A stretch of DNA of 64,000 nt from assembly GCF_000402035.1 (NCBI RefSeq), contig NC_021288.1, positions 434,001 to 498,000 of the forward strand. The letters are read 5' to 3'. Within the stretch, counting starts at the first letter, position 1; the number at the start of each line of letters is the position of its first letter. This document shows positions 43,014 through 52,469 of this stretch, piece after piece. The notes beneath the pieces are model-generated. The model was not told the origin of the DNA and did no database searches. It saw only the letters and a list, made by a program, of their open reading frames with translations. Made by a program: the position numbers and the translations under genes. This stretch comes from Caballeronia insecticola. Lineage in GTDB: Bacteria > Pseudomonadota > Gammaproteobacteria > Burkholderiales > Burkholderiaceae.

Positions 43014-45653
43014 TCAGTCGACGATGCGCACGACGAATTCCCCGCTTTCATCGACATCGAGTTCGACGCCCGAAAGCGGCGTCTCGCCGCCCATGCGCGT
43101 GAGAATTTCCTGCGACATCATCGGCAAGATCGTGCCGCGCAGAATGAAGTCGATGTTGCGCGCGCCCGTCTCGACCTCGGTGCAGCGCGCGGCGATCTGC
43201 GCGACGACTGCGTCGCTGTAGGTGAAGCGCATCTTGTTGTTGTGCGCGATGCGGCGCACGATCTTGTCGAGCTTGAGGCGCACGATGCCGGCCAGCGCAT
43301 CGGTCGCGAGCGCGAAATACGGAATCACCGTCATGCGCGCGAGCAACGCGGGCTTGAAGTGGTTCGAGAGAATCGGGCGCACTGCGGAGAGCAGGGTTGC
43401 GGCATCCGGCTTGTCTTCGCCCGCCGTCATTTCGGTGATGACATCGGTCGCGAGATTCGACGTGAGGAAGATCACCGTGTTCGAGAAGTCGATCTCCTTG
43501 CCCTCGCCGTCCGAGAGCATGCCCTTGTCGAACACCTGATAGAACAGGTTCATCACGTCGAGGTGCGCCTTCTCGACTTCGTCGAGCAGCACGACGGAGT
43601 ACGGACGCTGCCGCACCGCCTCGGTCAGCACGCCGCCTTCGCCATAGCCGACATAGCCCGGCGGCGAGCCGATCAGCCGGCTGACGTTGTGCTTCTCCTG
43701 GAACTCGCTCATGTTGATGACGGTGGTCGATTTCTCGTCGCCGAACAGGATGTCCGCGACCGACAGCGCCGTCTCCGTCTTGCCGACGCCCGACGGTCCC
43801 GCGAGCAGGAACACGCCCATCGGCTGCTCAGGGTCTTTCAGGCCCGACTTGGCGGTCTTCAGCACTTCGGCGATCTGCTCCATCGCGTGGTCCTGGCCGC
43901 GAATGCGCTCCTTCAGCGTGTCGGCCATGCGCATCACGCTCTGCGCCTGATCGCGCAGCATCTTGCCGACCGGAATGCCGGTCCAGTCCGAGATCACGCG
44001 CGCGACCACATCCGGATCGACGTCGATATGCACGAGCGGCTGCGTGCCCTGCGCGGCCTTGAAGGCTTCGCTCGCCGAGGTGATGTTGTGCGCGAGCGTC
44101 TGCAAGGTATCGTCCGAGGCGCCCGACGCCTTGGCTTCATGGCGGGCGGCGCGTGCATCGAGCAAGGCGCGCGCGGCTTCGCGCTGCTGCTCCCACACCG
44201 CGCGCAGCGAGTCGGCCTGCGTGGTGAGCGTCGCGAGTTCGCCATCGATCGCGCCGAGACGTTCGAGGTCCACGGGCTGCTGATTATCGGCATCGCGTTG
44301 CAGGCCGTTCTTCTCGCGCTGCAAAGCCTGCATGCGGCGTTCGGTATTTTCCAGCACGTCCGGCTTCGCGCTTTGCAGCACCTTCACGCGCGCGCAGGCG
44401 GTGTCGAGCAGATCGACCGCCTTGTCCGGCAGCTGACGGCCCATGATGTAGCGGCTCGACAATTCGGCCGCCGCGACGATAGCGTCATCGCGCAGCACGA
44501 CCTTGTGCACGTCCTCGTACTTCTCTTTCAGGCCGCGCAGGATCAGCGTTGCGGTCGCGACATCCGGCTCGTCGAGCTTGACGAGCTGGAAGCGGCGCGC
44601 AAGAGCCGCGTCTTTTTCGAAGTACTTCTTGTATTCGGCCCACGTCGTCGCGGCGATGGTGCGCAACTCGCCGCGCGCGAGTGCGGGCTTGAGCAGATTG
44701 GCCGCGTCCGACGTGCCCGCCTGACCGCCTGCGCCGATCAGCGTATGCGCTTCGTCGATGAACAGAATGATCGGTTTCGCCGATGCCTTCACTTCCGTGA
44801 TCACGCCCTTGAGGCGATTCTCGAACTCGCCCTTCACGCTCGCGCCCGCCTGCAACAGGCCCATATCGAGACCGATGATGGTCACGTCCCTGAGCGAATC
44901 GGGCACGTCGCCCTCCACCACGCGCAGCGCCAGTCCTTCGACCACCGCCGTCTTGCCGACACCGGGATCGCCGACGCAGATCGGGTTGTTCTTGCGGCGG
45001 CGCGCGAGGATATCGACCATCTGGCGAATCTCGGCATCGCGGCCGAACACCGGATCGAGCTTGCCGGCGCGCGCCTTCTCCGTGAAGTTTTCGCAGAAGC
45101 GTGCAATTGCGCTGCCGTCGCCGTTCGCGGGCGCGGACGCATCGCCCGTGCTCTCGCCGAGCGTGTCGCGCGTGCCTGCCTCGACGGAGGCGCCGCAGAC
45201 GGCATCGAACGAACGCATCAGCGTTTCACGATTCAACGCGCGCAGCGGCGCGGCATAGTCGCCGGTGGCGTAGTAGGTCGGACGCGCGAGGAACGCGAGC
45301 AGCACCGCGCCCGAACGGATACGCGGCTCCTGCAGATCCACCGATGCAATCAGCCACGCGTCCTGCAACATTTCGAGCAGCAGCGGCGAGAACGCGGGAC
45401 GTCCCGCGTTGCCGGTCTTCATCTGTTCCAGCGAGAGATTGATTGCGCGCCGCACGAGCGCCGCGTCGACATCGTGCTGACGCAACAGCAGCGCGATATC
45501 GGCCTGCTGCTCGTCGAACAGTTTGACGAGCACATGCTCGACCGTGATTTCGTAATGTCCGCGCGACACGCACAACCCGACGCCGTCTTCCAGCGCCTGT
45601 TTGCAGAAGCCGTTGAGGCGGCCCACGAGGGGCTTCAGTTCGACCAGCAGCAT
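43014..45653 (-). CDS. clpV: T6SS ATPase TssH (ClpV)
   Basis: An 879-residue AAA+ unfoldase that recycles the contracted sheath. The N-domain (~1-150) is followed by AAA1 with Walker A GDPGVGKT near residue 230 and FIDEAHTLIGAGG. A middle coiled coil comes next. AAA2 has Walker A GPSGVGKTETAL near 620 and VVLLDEVEKAH. The start at 45653 (MLLVELKPLVG) has family-typical sequence; the longer open frame to 46307 runs into tssG and is rejected. It is the last gene of the hcp-tssEFG-clpV unit. Confidence 0.96.
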   Translation of the reverse strand: MLLVELKPLVGRLNGFCKQALEDGVGLCVSRGHYEITVEHVLVKLFDEQQADIALLLRQHDVDAALVRRAINLSLEQMKTGNAGRPAFSPLLLEMLQDAWLIASVDLQEPRIRSGAVLLAFLARPTYYATGDYAAPLRALNRETLMRSFDAVCGASVEAGTRDTLGESTGDASAPANGDGSAIARFCENFTEKARAGKLDPVFGRDAEIRQMVDILARRRKNNPICVGDPGVGKTAVVEGLALRVVEGDVPDSLRDVTIIGLDMGLLQAGASVKGEFENRLKGVITEVKASAKPIILFIDEAHTLIGAGGQAGTSDAANLLKPALARGELRTIAATTWAEYKKYFEKDAALARRFQLVKLDEPDVATATLILRGLKEKYEDVHKVVLRDDAIVAAAELSSRYIMGRQLPDKAVDLLDTACARVKVLQSAKPDVLENTERRMQALQREKNGLQRDADNQQPVDLERLGAIDGELATLTTQADSLRAVWEQQREAARALLDARAARHEAKASGASDDTLQTLAHNITSASEAFKAAQGTQPLVHIDVDPDVVARVISDWTGIPVGKMLRDQAQSVMRMADTLKERIRGQDHAMEQIAEVLKTAKSGLKDPEQPMGVFLLAGPSGVGKTETALSVADILFGDEKSTTVINMSEFQEKHNVSRLIGSPPGYVGYGEGGVLTEAVRQRPYSVVLLDEVEKAHLDVMNLFYQVFDKGMLSDGEGKEIDFSNTVIFLTSNLATDVITEMTAGEDKPDAATLLSAVRPILSNHFKPALLARMTVIPYFALATDALAGIVRLKLDKIVRRIAHNNKMRFTYSDAVVAQIAARCTEVETGARNIDFILRGTILPMMSQEILTRMGGETPLSGVELDVDESGEFVVRIVD

Positions 45654-45697
45654 GTTTGTTTTCCTCTTAGTCTTTCCAGCAACGGCCAGCAAAATGG

Positions 45698-46681
45698 TTA
45701 GAGAGCGTATTGAACCCGCGTCGGCAATGCCGCTTCGCCGGGATTGAGCCAGGTGTCGAAGCCAAGACGCGACCACGCGCCGCGACCCGTGCGCGCCGCG
45801 CCGGCTTCGTCGTGACGCAGTTGCAGTGCCACTTCGACATCCAGCGGATCGGTCAGATAGAAACGCGTGAAGAAACGCAGACGCGCATGGGCGCTTCCGC
45901 CCGGCAGCATCTGATGAAACAGGGCTTGCGGCACATCGGCGAATTCGAGCCGGATGGTGCTCTGGTAATCGTCGATCTCGCTGCCGAGCCATGCGTCTTC
46001 GCCGAGCCGGCTCTGCCCGAGGCCGAGTTGCCAACGTTGATCGCCGGGAATCGGCACCGCGCGCATCACGCCGCACACGACCTCGACCTGCGCGGGCGCG
46101 AAGGCGTCGGCGAGCAAGGTCTTGAGGCCGAGCGCCGAATGCGGACGCTGATTGAAAAGCCCCGCATAACGCAGCAGTTCGGCGCTGCCCGGCAGAAGGT
46201 CGGCGCGCAGGTCGGCATCGTGCAGGCCGACGAACGCATACAGCTGATTGAGCGATGCCTCGTGCCGGTCCTCGACGATGCGCTGTTCGACCCGATACTT
46301 CGCCCATGCGTCGAACAGCAGCGGATACAGCGCGTGATGAACGATGTCGAGGAAATCGCGCGTGACGTGATGGCCGTCGCGCTCCTCTTCGAACAGGTCT
46401 TCGGTGTAATACGTCGGCAGCGGCGAGGCCACGCCGTACAGGCCGAAAAAGTTCGCCGTGATGCGATAGCCGCCCGCGGGCATCGCCTCGATGCGGTCGA
46501 TATCGTTCTCGGGAAAGCCCAACCCGAGCCGCGGACGAACGCGCAGATTCTCCTGATTCAGGCCCGTGTGCCGGTCGTAAAGACGCAGCAAGCGGATGGC
46601 CTGAAAGTACGAATACTTCTCACCGTTGGTGAGCAGCAGCGCCTTTACAGCATCGCTTGTTGCCCGAGTCTCGGAGGCCAT
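45698..46681 (-). CDS. tssG: T6SS baseplate protein TssG
   Basis: A 327-residue baseplate wedge protein. The family N-terminus YSYFQAIRLLRLY is clear, with RVRPRLGLGFPENDI next, then NFFGLYGVASPLPTYYTEDL. Its start overlaps the tssF end by 37 bp, so the two are coupled. It pairs with TssF and TssK in the baseplate. Confidence 0.96.
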   Translation of the reverse strand: MASETRATSDAVKALLLTNGEKYSYFQAIRLLRLYDRHTGLNQENLRVRPRLGLGFPENDIDRIEAMPAGGYRITANFFGLYGVASPLPTYYTEDLFEEERDGHHVTRDFLDIVHHALYPLLFDAWAKYRVEQRIVEDRHEASLNQLYAFVGLHDADLRADLLPGSAELLRYAGLFNQRPHSALGLKTLLADAFAPAQVEVVCGVMRAVPIPGDQRWQLGLGQSRLGEDAWLGSEIDDYQSTIRLEFADVPQALFHQMLPGGSAHARLRFFTRFYLTDPLDVEVALQLRHDEAGAARTGRGAWSRLGFDTWLNPGEAALPTRVQYAL

Positions 46682-48369
46682 TTGAATACGGTGCCTGAAA
46701 GCGTGTCTTCGAGCTCGACGCGCGTATAGGAATTGATGCCGGCGTAATCGCCGAGAAATCGCTCGAGCATGCAGCCGAAGAGATACAGATCGCCGATCCC
46801 GGCGTAATGGTCCTCACGACAACGAATACGGATCAACTGGCCGCGCTGCATGCCGCCGCGTCCCACGAGGCGCGTTTCGCGCGTGGCCGTCATATCGACG
46901 ATGCCTTCGATACGGCGCCGGTTCGACATGTCCGGCCCCTGCCTGCCCGCGAACACATACAGGCCGAGCAGCTTGCGCAGATTCTCGGCGCTCGCCAGCG
47001 ACAGCAGATTCAGCGACACATGCGAGAGCAGGCACCACAGCAGTTCCTCGCCTGCGGGCGGGTCCTGCGCGGGCGTGATCGCGCGGATATTGGTGAAGCT
47101 CATCTGATCGGGCGACGTGCTGGTCGGCACGTTGATATCGCCCGGCTTGAGTCCTTCCGGTAACGAACGATTCGTACAGGTGACGCGAATCGACAACGTC
47201 TCCGCAAGCGGCGTCTCCGAAGGCGGATAGTTCAGCGACAGATACACGTCGCTGCCGCGCTCGACATTCGCATTCTTGAGCGTGGTGCGATAGCTCAGTT
47301 GCGCGCCGCGTCCGTCGTGACGAAACATGCTGAACGGCTGATACACGCGTTCGCGCGCCTGACCTTGCTGATAGCCCAGCACCTGATCGACGGAATAGAT
47401 CTGGAAATGCCGGCGGTCGCGGCCTTCGGGATTCACACGATATTCCGTTGCGCGATGCTCGTGCGTGATCGGATCGGCGACATGCGCGAACACGTTGATC
47501 GCCGGCACGACGTTGAGCAGGAAGCTCTGCGCGTCGATTGCGGGCATCCACTCGGGCAGCGCGTCGAGCGTCATCACGATGCTGAAACTCGTGCCCTTCG
47601 CGTTCGCCGTCCAGCGCTTCAGGCCAACGATATCGACGAAGAGAAACTTCTCCGGCATCGCGAAAAATTCCTGAATGGTGCGATAGCCGGGCAGCGCATG
47701 GTTCGGATAAGCGAGCAGATCGGCATCGAAACCGCTGGTGCGGATATGCTTCGCGCCGAGCGAAAGCCGCTCGCCGCCGCCGCTCGAAATGCGCACGTCC
47801 GTGACATGGTTCATCAACAGCAGCAGCAGTTTCGCGGCATCGACATAGCCGCCGTTCAGAAACAGGCGAATGGAATCGCCGTTCCATTGCGCGATGTTCA
47901 GGCCGCCGTCCATCTCGAACTCGATCATCAGCACGGGGGCGGCGCCCGCATGGCTCAGCAGATTGACTTCGGCGATCCGCAGCGGTTCGACATCGAGATC
48001 GCAGGTGGTGCGAAAGCGGCATGTCGTGCCGTCCACCGGCACGGACGCGAGTTCGGTGCCCGCTGCAACACGCGCCAGTTGCGCGCGCGGGCCTTTCGTT
48101 GCGAAGCTGATCAGCGTCGATGCGGGCACCGGACGCAGATAGTGCGGAAACAGCAGATGCGTGAGTTCCTGAATGAACTCGGGGAATTCGTCGTCGAGCT
48201 TCTGACGCGTCAGGCCCGTGAGAAACGCGACGCCTTCGAGCAGACGCTCGACATCCGGATCGGCGGACGTGCCCGAGAGCATCGGGGCAATGGCCGGGTT
48301 CGCGCGTGCGAACTCGCCGGCCAGGCCTTTCAGCTTGTTCAGCTCATCCTGATAGTATCGATTGAACAT
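46645..48369 (-). CDS. tssF: T6SS baseplate protein TssF
   Basis: A 574-residue baseplate wedge protein. The N-terminus (FNRYYQDELNKLKGLAGEFA, then VERLLEGVAFLTGLTRQKLDDEFPEF) is characteristic. Length (~580-620) is normal. It sits 50 bp after tssE and overlaps tssG. Confidence 0.96.
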   Translation of the reverse strand: MFNRYYQDELNKLKGLAGEFARANPAIAPMLSGTSADPDVERLLEGVAFLTGLTRQKLDDEFPEFIQELTHLLFPHYLRPVPASTLISFATKGPRAQLARVAAGTELASVPVDGTTCRFRTTCDLDVEPLRIAEVNLLSHAGAAPVLMIEFEMDGGLNIAQWNGDSIRLFLNGGYVDAAKLLLLLMNHVTDVRISSGGGERLSLGAKHIRTSGFDADLLAYPNHALPGYRTIQEFFAMPEKFLFVDIVGLKRWTANAKGTSFSIVMTLDALPEWMPAIDAQSFLLNVVPAINVFAHVADPITHEHRATEYRVNPEGRDRRHFQIYSVDQVLGYQQGQARERVYQPFSMFRHDGRGAQLSYRTTLKNANVERGSDVYLSLNYPPSETPLAETLSIRVTCTNRSLPEGLKPGDINVPTSTSPDQMSFTNIRAITPAQDPPAGEELLWCLLSHVSLNLLSLASAENLRKLLGLYVFAGRQGPDMSNRRRIEGIVDMTATRETRLVGRGGMQRGQLIRIRCREDHYAGIGDLYLFGCMLERFLGDYAGINSYTRVELEDTLSGTVFKWPPRLGQQAML

Positions 48370-48419
48370 GCGTGCGAGGCTCGACGGATTCCGGAAGAAG
48401 CAATTCGGTTTGGGTACGA

Positions 48420-48833
48420 TCAGTCGACGCTGACGCGGCCGTTGGCGCCTACGGTCGTCGAAATACGCAGGGGAATTTCGCGGTCATCCACTTCGAGCGC
48501 GCCTTCGAGCGCGAAGCGGATCGCCAGCACGTCCGTCTTCTCGCGATTGAGCGTGACGCGCGGCGACTTGATGCGGGGTTCGTAACGCAGGACCATGCGG
48601 CGAATCTCTTCTTCGATCTCTCGCGTGGAACCCATCGCGGTGGTGCCGGCCAGGTTGGTGAAATCGGGCACGCCGAAAAGCGGATCGATCTGCACGCTGC
48701 CCTGCCGTGTATTGAGCAACCGGCTCAGGTGACTCATCACCGAGTGAACGAGCACATCCACCTGCGTCTCGTTGGTGCGGCGTTCTTGCGCACCCCAACT
48801 CGCGATTCGTTCCAGCAACCGGCGCTCTCTCAC
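48420..48833 (-). CDS. tssE: T6SS baseplate protein TssE (gp25-like)
   Basis: A 137-residue gp25-like lysozyme-fold protein. It has LFGVPDFTNL and the conserved EPRI run (RYEPRIKSPRVTL), which in gp25 proteins supports baseplate-sheath contact. It lies 23 bp after hcp and before tssF. Confidence 0.94.
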   Translation of the reverse strand: MRERRLLERIASWGAQERRTNETQVDVLVHSVMSHLSRLLNTRQGSVQIDPLFGVPDFTNLAGTTAMGSTREIEEEIRRMVLRYEPRIKSPRVTLNREKTDVLAIRFALEGALEVDDREIPLRISTTVGANGRVSVD

Positions 48834-48856
48834 CTTCGCTCCCGTTCAGATGTCGG

Positions 48857-49345
48857 TCAGGACTTCGGGGCGAGCCACGAATCTTCTGCTTCGATGCCGT
48901 CCGGATCGAACGTCCAGGTGATCTTCTCGTACGTGAACGAGATATCTTCCATGTGACCCATCTGCTTGTTTTCCGGCGACAGGCAGTTCGGCGTCCACGA
49001 CTGCATGTTGGTCAGGATCGCGTTCGACAGCTTCACGGTGTAGTACTTCTCTTCCGTGCCCTTCGGCGAAATGCGATAGAACTCGAGCGTCACGTCCTTC
49101 ATCTGCTCGCCCGACGTCAGCGCCTGAAACAGCTTCGGCGACGACTTGTCGATTTCCTTGGTCAGCGTCATCGGCAGATGCACGCGCTTGCCGGTGGGCA
49201 GGCCCGTTTGCGGGCTCTTCGGAATTTCGATGGTGTGATCGACGGCCTGGACGAGAATCTTCCCTTCATGACCCTGAACCTTGGTCGAGCCTTCGATCTT
49301 GCCTTGATTCTGGCCTTCGAGCGTGAGGTAGCACGGCATCGGCAT
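48857..49345 (-). CDS. hcp: T6SS inner-tube protein Hcp (TssD), copy 1
   Basis: A 162-residue Hcp with the family start (MPMPCYLTLEGQNQGKIEG) and internal HTIEIPKSPQTGLPTGKR. It forms the hexameric tube ejected by the T6SS. It is first in the hcp-tssE-tssF-tssG-clpV unit, with ~200 bp of upstream DNA separating it from tssC. It differs from copy 2 (52470-52958) at 14 positions, mostly in residues 57-86 and 105-147. Confidence 0.97.
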   Translation of the reverse strand: MPMPCYLTLEGQNQGKIEGSTKVQGHEGKILVQAVDHTIEIPKSPQTGLPTGKRVHLPMTLTKEIDKSSPKLFQALTSGEQMKDVTLEFYRISPKGTEEKYYTVKLSNAILTNMQSWTPNCLSPENKQMGHMEDISFTYEKITWTFDPDGIEAEDSWLAPKS

Positions 49346-49504
49346 GATATTTCCCCTTCTGGGTAGCGAACTATGTTGGAGTCAGGTTTGTCAGGCCGCG
49401 GTCATCGTCGACCGCGGCATGTTGCTCAGCTCTTCTGTGTGCTGCGCATGTTTCACATAGTGCGGGAGCACTGTTACCGGCTCGCTTCAGTTTTCCCGCG
49501 CTGC

Positions 49505-49522
49505 GTTACAGATGAAACATGG
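49505..49522 (-). promoter_or_regulatory. 18-bp element upstream of hcp copy 1
   Basis: On the - strand CCATGTTTCATCTGTAAC, 159 bp before the hcp start. It matches 16 of 18 bases of the element before hcp copy 2, in the same orientation. The inner GTTTC-N4-GTAAC is an imperfect palindrome. Confidence 0.5.
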
Positions 49523-49545
49523 CGTGCTTCACTGCGGCGAGACGC

Positions 49546-51033
49546 TTATTTCTTGTCCAGCTTGCCGACCAGCGACAGCGTGAACGACGCGCCCATGTAC
49601 TTGAAGTGCGGACGTACTTTCAGGTCCACGCGATACCAGCCCGGATCGCCTTCGACATCGGCCACGACGATCTCCGCCTGACGCAGCGGACGGCGGCTGC
49701 GCACGCCTTCTGCCGGGTTGTCCATGTCGGCGACATACTGGCGAATCCACGTATTGAGTTCGCTTTCGAGATCGACGCGCTCTTTCCACGTGCCGATGTT
49801 CTCGCGCTGAATCACCTTGATGTAGTGCGCGAGACGGCTCACCACGAACATGTACGGTAGCTGCGTGCTGAGCTTGTAGTTCAGCTCGGCTTCCTTGCCT
49901 TCCTTGGTGTTGCCGAAGAACTTCGGCTTCTGCGCCGAATTGGCCGAGAAGAACGCGGCGTTGTCGCTGTTCTTGCGCATGGTGAGCGCAATGAAGCCCT
50001 GCTCGGCAAGCTCGAACTCGCGGCGCTCGGAGATGAGCACTTCGGTCGGGATCTTGTTTTGCAGCTCGCCCATCGACTCATACGTGTACACCGGCAGATC
50101 GCCGACCGTGCCGCCGCCTTGCGGCCCGATCACGTTGGCGCACCAGCGGTAATCGGCGAAGCTCGACGTCAGGCGCGAAGCGAATGCGAAAGCCGCGTTG
50201 CCCCACAGGAACTGCTTGTTGCCGCCCGAGACGTCTTCCTTGTAGTTGAACTTCTTGGCCGGGACCGTATCCGCGCCATAGGGCACGCGCAGCAGGAAGT
50301 GCGGCAGCGTGAGGCCGACATAGCGCGCGTCTTCCGATTCACGGAAGGCGTTCCACTTGACGAACTGCGGACCTTCGAAAATCGACGAGAGGTCTTTGAG
50401 GTTCGGAAGCTGATCGTAGGTATCGACGCCGAAGAAGTGCGGGCCCGCTGCCGCGATGAACGGCGCATGGCTCATCGCCGACACGCTCGCCACGCTTTGC
50501 AGCAGCTTCACGTCCTGCGTACCCGGACCGAACTCATAGTTCGCCACGATGGCGCCGAACGGCTGGCCGCCGAACTGGCCGTATTCGGCCGTGTACAGAT
50601 TCTTGTACAGACCGGATTTGGTGATGTCGGCCGAGTCCTCGAAGTCTTCGAGAAGCTTGCCCTTGCTCACGCTCAGCAATTGAATCTTGACGTTCTCGCG
50701 GAAATTCGTGCGGTCCACGAGGAACTTGAGCGAACGCCATGCCGATTCCATTTTCTGCAGGTCGGCGTGATGCAGGATCGCATCGACCTGTGCGCAGAGC
50801 TTCTGATCGAGGTCGGCAATCATGCTGTCGACCGTCGCCTGCGTGATGCGCTCCACGGCGTTCTGCGGTTCGAGCAACTGGCCGATGAACGCCTGAATGC
50901 CCTGACGCGTGATCGAATAGGCTTCGTCGCCCGGCTTGATGCGTGCCGATTCGATCAGCTGGTCCAGTAGCGAAATGCTTGCATCGGCTTCGGGTGCGGC
51001 CGCGGTGTCCTGCTGTTTTTCCATGTCGCTCAT
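49546..51033 (-). CDS. tssC: T6SS sheath protein TssC
   Basis: A 495-residue large sheath subunit (VipB/IglB family). Signatures are AWRSLKFLVDRTNFRENVKI, PFGAIVANYEFGPG, FIAAAGPHFFGV and DMDNPAEGVRSRRPLR near the end. It starts 1 bp after tssB. It forms the contractile sheath with TssB and is recycled by ClpV. Confidence 0.97.
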   Translation of the reverse strand: MSDMEKQQDTAAAPEADASISLLDQLIESARIKPGDEAYSITRQGIQAFIGQLLEPQNAVERITQATVDSMIADLDQKLCAQVDAILHHADLQKMESAWRSLKFLVDRTNFRENVKIQLLSVSKGKLLEDFEDSADITKSGLYKNLYTAEYGQFGGQPFGAIVANYEFGPGTQDVKLLQSVASVSAMSHAPFIAAAGPHFFGVDTYDQLPNLKDLSSIFEGPQFVKWNAFRESEDARYVGLTLPHFLLRVPYGADTVPAKKFNYKEDVSGGNKQFLWGNAAFAFASRLTSSFADYRWCANVIGPQGGGTVGDLPVYTYESMGELQNKIPTEVLISERREFELAEQGFIALTMRKNSDNAAFFSANSAQKPKFFGNTKEGKEAELNYKLSTQLPYMFVVSRLAHYIKVIQRENIGTWKERVDLESELNTWIRQYVADMDNPAEGVRSRRPLRQAEIVVADVEGDPGWYRVDLKVRPHFKYMGASFTLSLVGKLDKK

Positions 51034-51034
51034 T

Positions 51035-51529
51035 TCACTTTTCCTCGATGCCGAGTTCGCTCATCAGACGCGCGCGCACGCCTTCGTCTTCAATCAGTTC
51101 CTGAACGCGCTTGCGGAAATCCGGAATGTTGCCGAGCGGTCCCTTGAGCGCCTTGAGCGCGTCGCGCAGGGCGATCATCTGGCGCAGCTCGGGCACTTTC
51201 TCGACGATCGCATCGGGCGAGAAATCGTCGATGGAGTCGAACTTGAGGTTGATCGCGAGTTGCGCGTCCGGGTCGGCGTTCGCGTCGAGACGGTTCGGCA
51301 CCGCGAGATCGAGCGAAAGCTTCTGGCCCTTGAGCACTTCGTTGAAGTTGTCCTTGTCGACGTTGACAGGCTTCATGTCTTCGATCGGCGTCTCGTCGTC
51401 GCGCAAGGTGAAGTCGCCGAGCACGAGCAATTTGAGCGGCAGTTCAACCTCCGCCTTGGCATCTCCGGTGGCCGGACGATACACAATATTGACCCGCTCC
51501 TTCGGAGCAACTGAACCGTCAGATGCCAT
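51035..51529 (-). CDS. tssB: T6SS sheath protein TssB
   Basis: A 164-residue small sheath subunit (VipA/IglA family). Features are RVNIVYRPATGDAKAEVELPLKLLVLGDF (quoted in part: PLKLLVLGDFTLRDD) and INLKFDSIDDFSPDAIVE. GGGGGTAGGC before the ATG is the ribosome site. It is the first gene of the tssBC unit; ~475 bp of non-coding DNA lies upstream. Confidence 0.97.
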   Translation of the reverse strand: MASDGSVAPKERVNIVYRPATGDAKAEVELPLKLLVLGDFTLRDDETPIEDMKPVNVDKDNFNEVLKGQKLSLDLAVPNRLDANADPDAQLAINLKFDSIDDFSPDAIVEKVPELRQMIALRDALKALKGPLGNIPDFRKRVQELIEDEGVRARLMSELGIEEK

Positions 51530-51810
51530 GCCTACCCCCTAACCCAAACCAAAATGTGTTGTAGAAAAAATCGTTTTGCAGCGCGATGCCGTCGATATCA
51601 GACATGCTGTTTAAGCACGAACGTGCGTATGACCTGTCGCCCATGAAGCGTCGTCTGCGGCAAGCGACACGGAACGATCGCATGCCGCGTCGCCGGTCAT
51701 TCCCGCAAAGAGAACCGGGTTCCGGGTTCTGTTCGCCCCTTAGCCGAGGTTTCGCTTTGGTACGCTGCTTCTTGCCGCCAAGGCTTTAACGGCCAACTTT
51801 CGGATTTCTT

Positions 51811-51833
51811 GAAGCCGGTCTGAATCCGGCTTC
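51811..51833. repeat. Perfect 8-bp stem-loop
   Basis: Arms GAAGCCGG and CCGGCTTC around a 7-nt loop. There is no T-tract, so it is not a clear terminator. Confidence 0.6.
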
Positions 51834-51918
51834 GGGACAGGCGACGAAATGGCTTTTGGCCCGCTGAATCGCGCATCGATCCATCAGGAATTTTTTATTT
51901 CTGCCGTTAATGCTTCGA

Positions 51919-51943
51919 GGCACGCCGATCGGATCGGCGTGCC
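51919..51943. repeat. Perfect 12-bp palindrome, 1-bp centre
   Basis: Arms GGCACGCCGATC and GATCGGCGTGCC with a single central G, 63 bp upstream of the STAS gene. It could be an operator or a cruciform/hairpin; no T-tract follows on either strand. Confidence 0.7.
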
Positions 51944-52006
51944 GGATTTCCACTCGACAAGATCTGAAGCCCGGCGCGCAGCATCGCCATTGCACGAGAG
52001 ACCATT

Positions 52007-52351
52007 GTGGCAAACCAGTACGAAGTCCAGGGCGACGTGCTCATCGTGAGCCTCGAAGGCGCGCTGAACAGCATGAACTCGGCGCAAGTCGAAGCCGAGA
52101 TCCAACGCCTTCTCGATCAAGGCTCCAACGACCTGTTATTCGACCTCGGCGGGCTCAGCTATATCTCCAGCGCGGGATTGCGCGTCGTGTTGATCGCGGC
52201 GAAGCGTCTCAAGCAGTCCGCGGGACGGCTCGTTCTCTGCGGCATGCACGATCAGATCCGCGAGGCGTTCGAGATCAGCGGATTTCTCAACATTCTCAAC
52301 GTCACCGACACGCGCGCAGCCGCGCTCGAACGCTTCAACCAGGTGGCGTGA
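52007..52351 (+). CDS. STAS-domain anti-sigma factor antagonist
   Basis: A 114-residue SpoIIAA/RsbV-like protein with a GTG start. The STAS core has LLFDLGGLSYISSAGLRVVL, with Ser54 as the probable phosphorylation site. It is on the opposite strand to the main T6SS genes and 118 bp upstream of hcp copy 2. A second STAS protein, an RsbW-like kinase and a SpoIIE phosphatase are encoded 1-3 kb away, so it may be part of that switch. Confidence 0.9.
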   Translation: MANQYEVQGDVLIVSLEGALNSMNSAQVEAEIQRLLDQGSNDLLFDLGGLSYISSAGLRVVLIAAKRLKQSAGRLVLCGMHDQIREAFEISGFLNILNVTDTRAAALERFNQVA

Positions 52352-52354
52352 GTT

Positions 52355-52372
52355 CCATGTTTCATTCGTAAC
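52355..52372 (+). promoter_or_regulatory. 18-bp element upstream of hcp copy 2
   Basis: CCATGTTTCATTCGTAAC, 97 bp before hcp copy 2. It matches 16 of 18 bases of the element before hcp copy 1 in the same orientation; the two differing bases are the central CT versus TC. Confidence 0.5.
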
Positions 52373-52469
52373 CTGAGTTCGCCGTTCTGAAACGCGGCCG
52401 TAACGGCGCGCCCACAGAATTCATCCCATGCGCTAAACGAACTGCGCACAAACAACCGGAGAAAAAATC

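Larger units (their letters stand above)
51530..52006. other. Divergent intergenic region between tssB and the STAS gene
   Basis: About 475 bp with no supported gene. It must hold the tssB promoter (-) and the STAS/hcp2 promoter (+), but neither could be placed. It contains two perfect hairpins (51811-51833 and 51919-51943). Confidence 0.6.

Noticed and set aside
43242..45701. An 819-codon open frame antisense to clpV
   Set aside because: Shadow frame; the opposite strand encodes an unmistakable AAA+ ClpV.
51560..51595. Sigma-54-like GG...GC element upstream of tssB
   Set aside because: The spacing between GG and GC is 9 rather than 10 bp, and flanking bases do not match.
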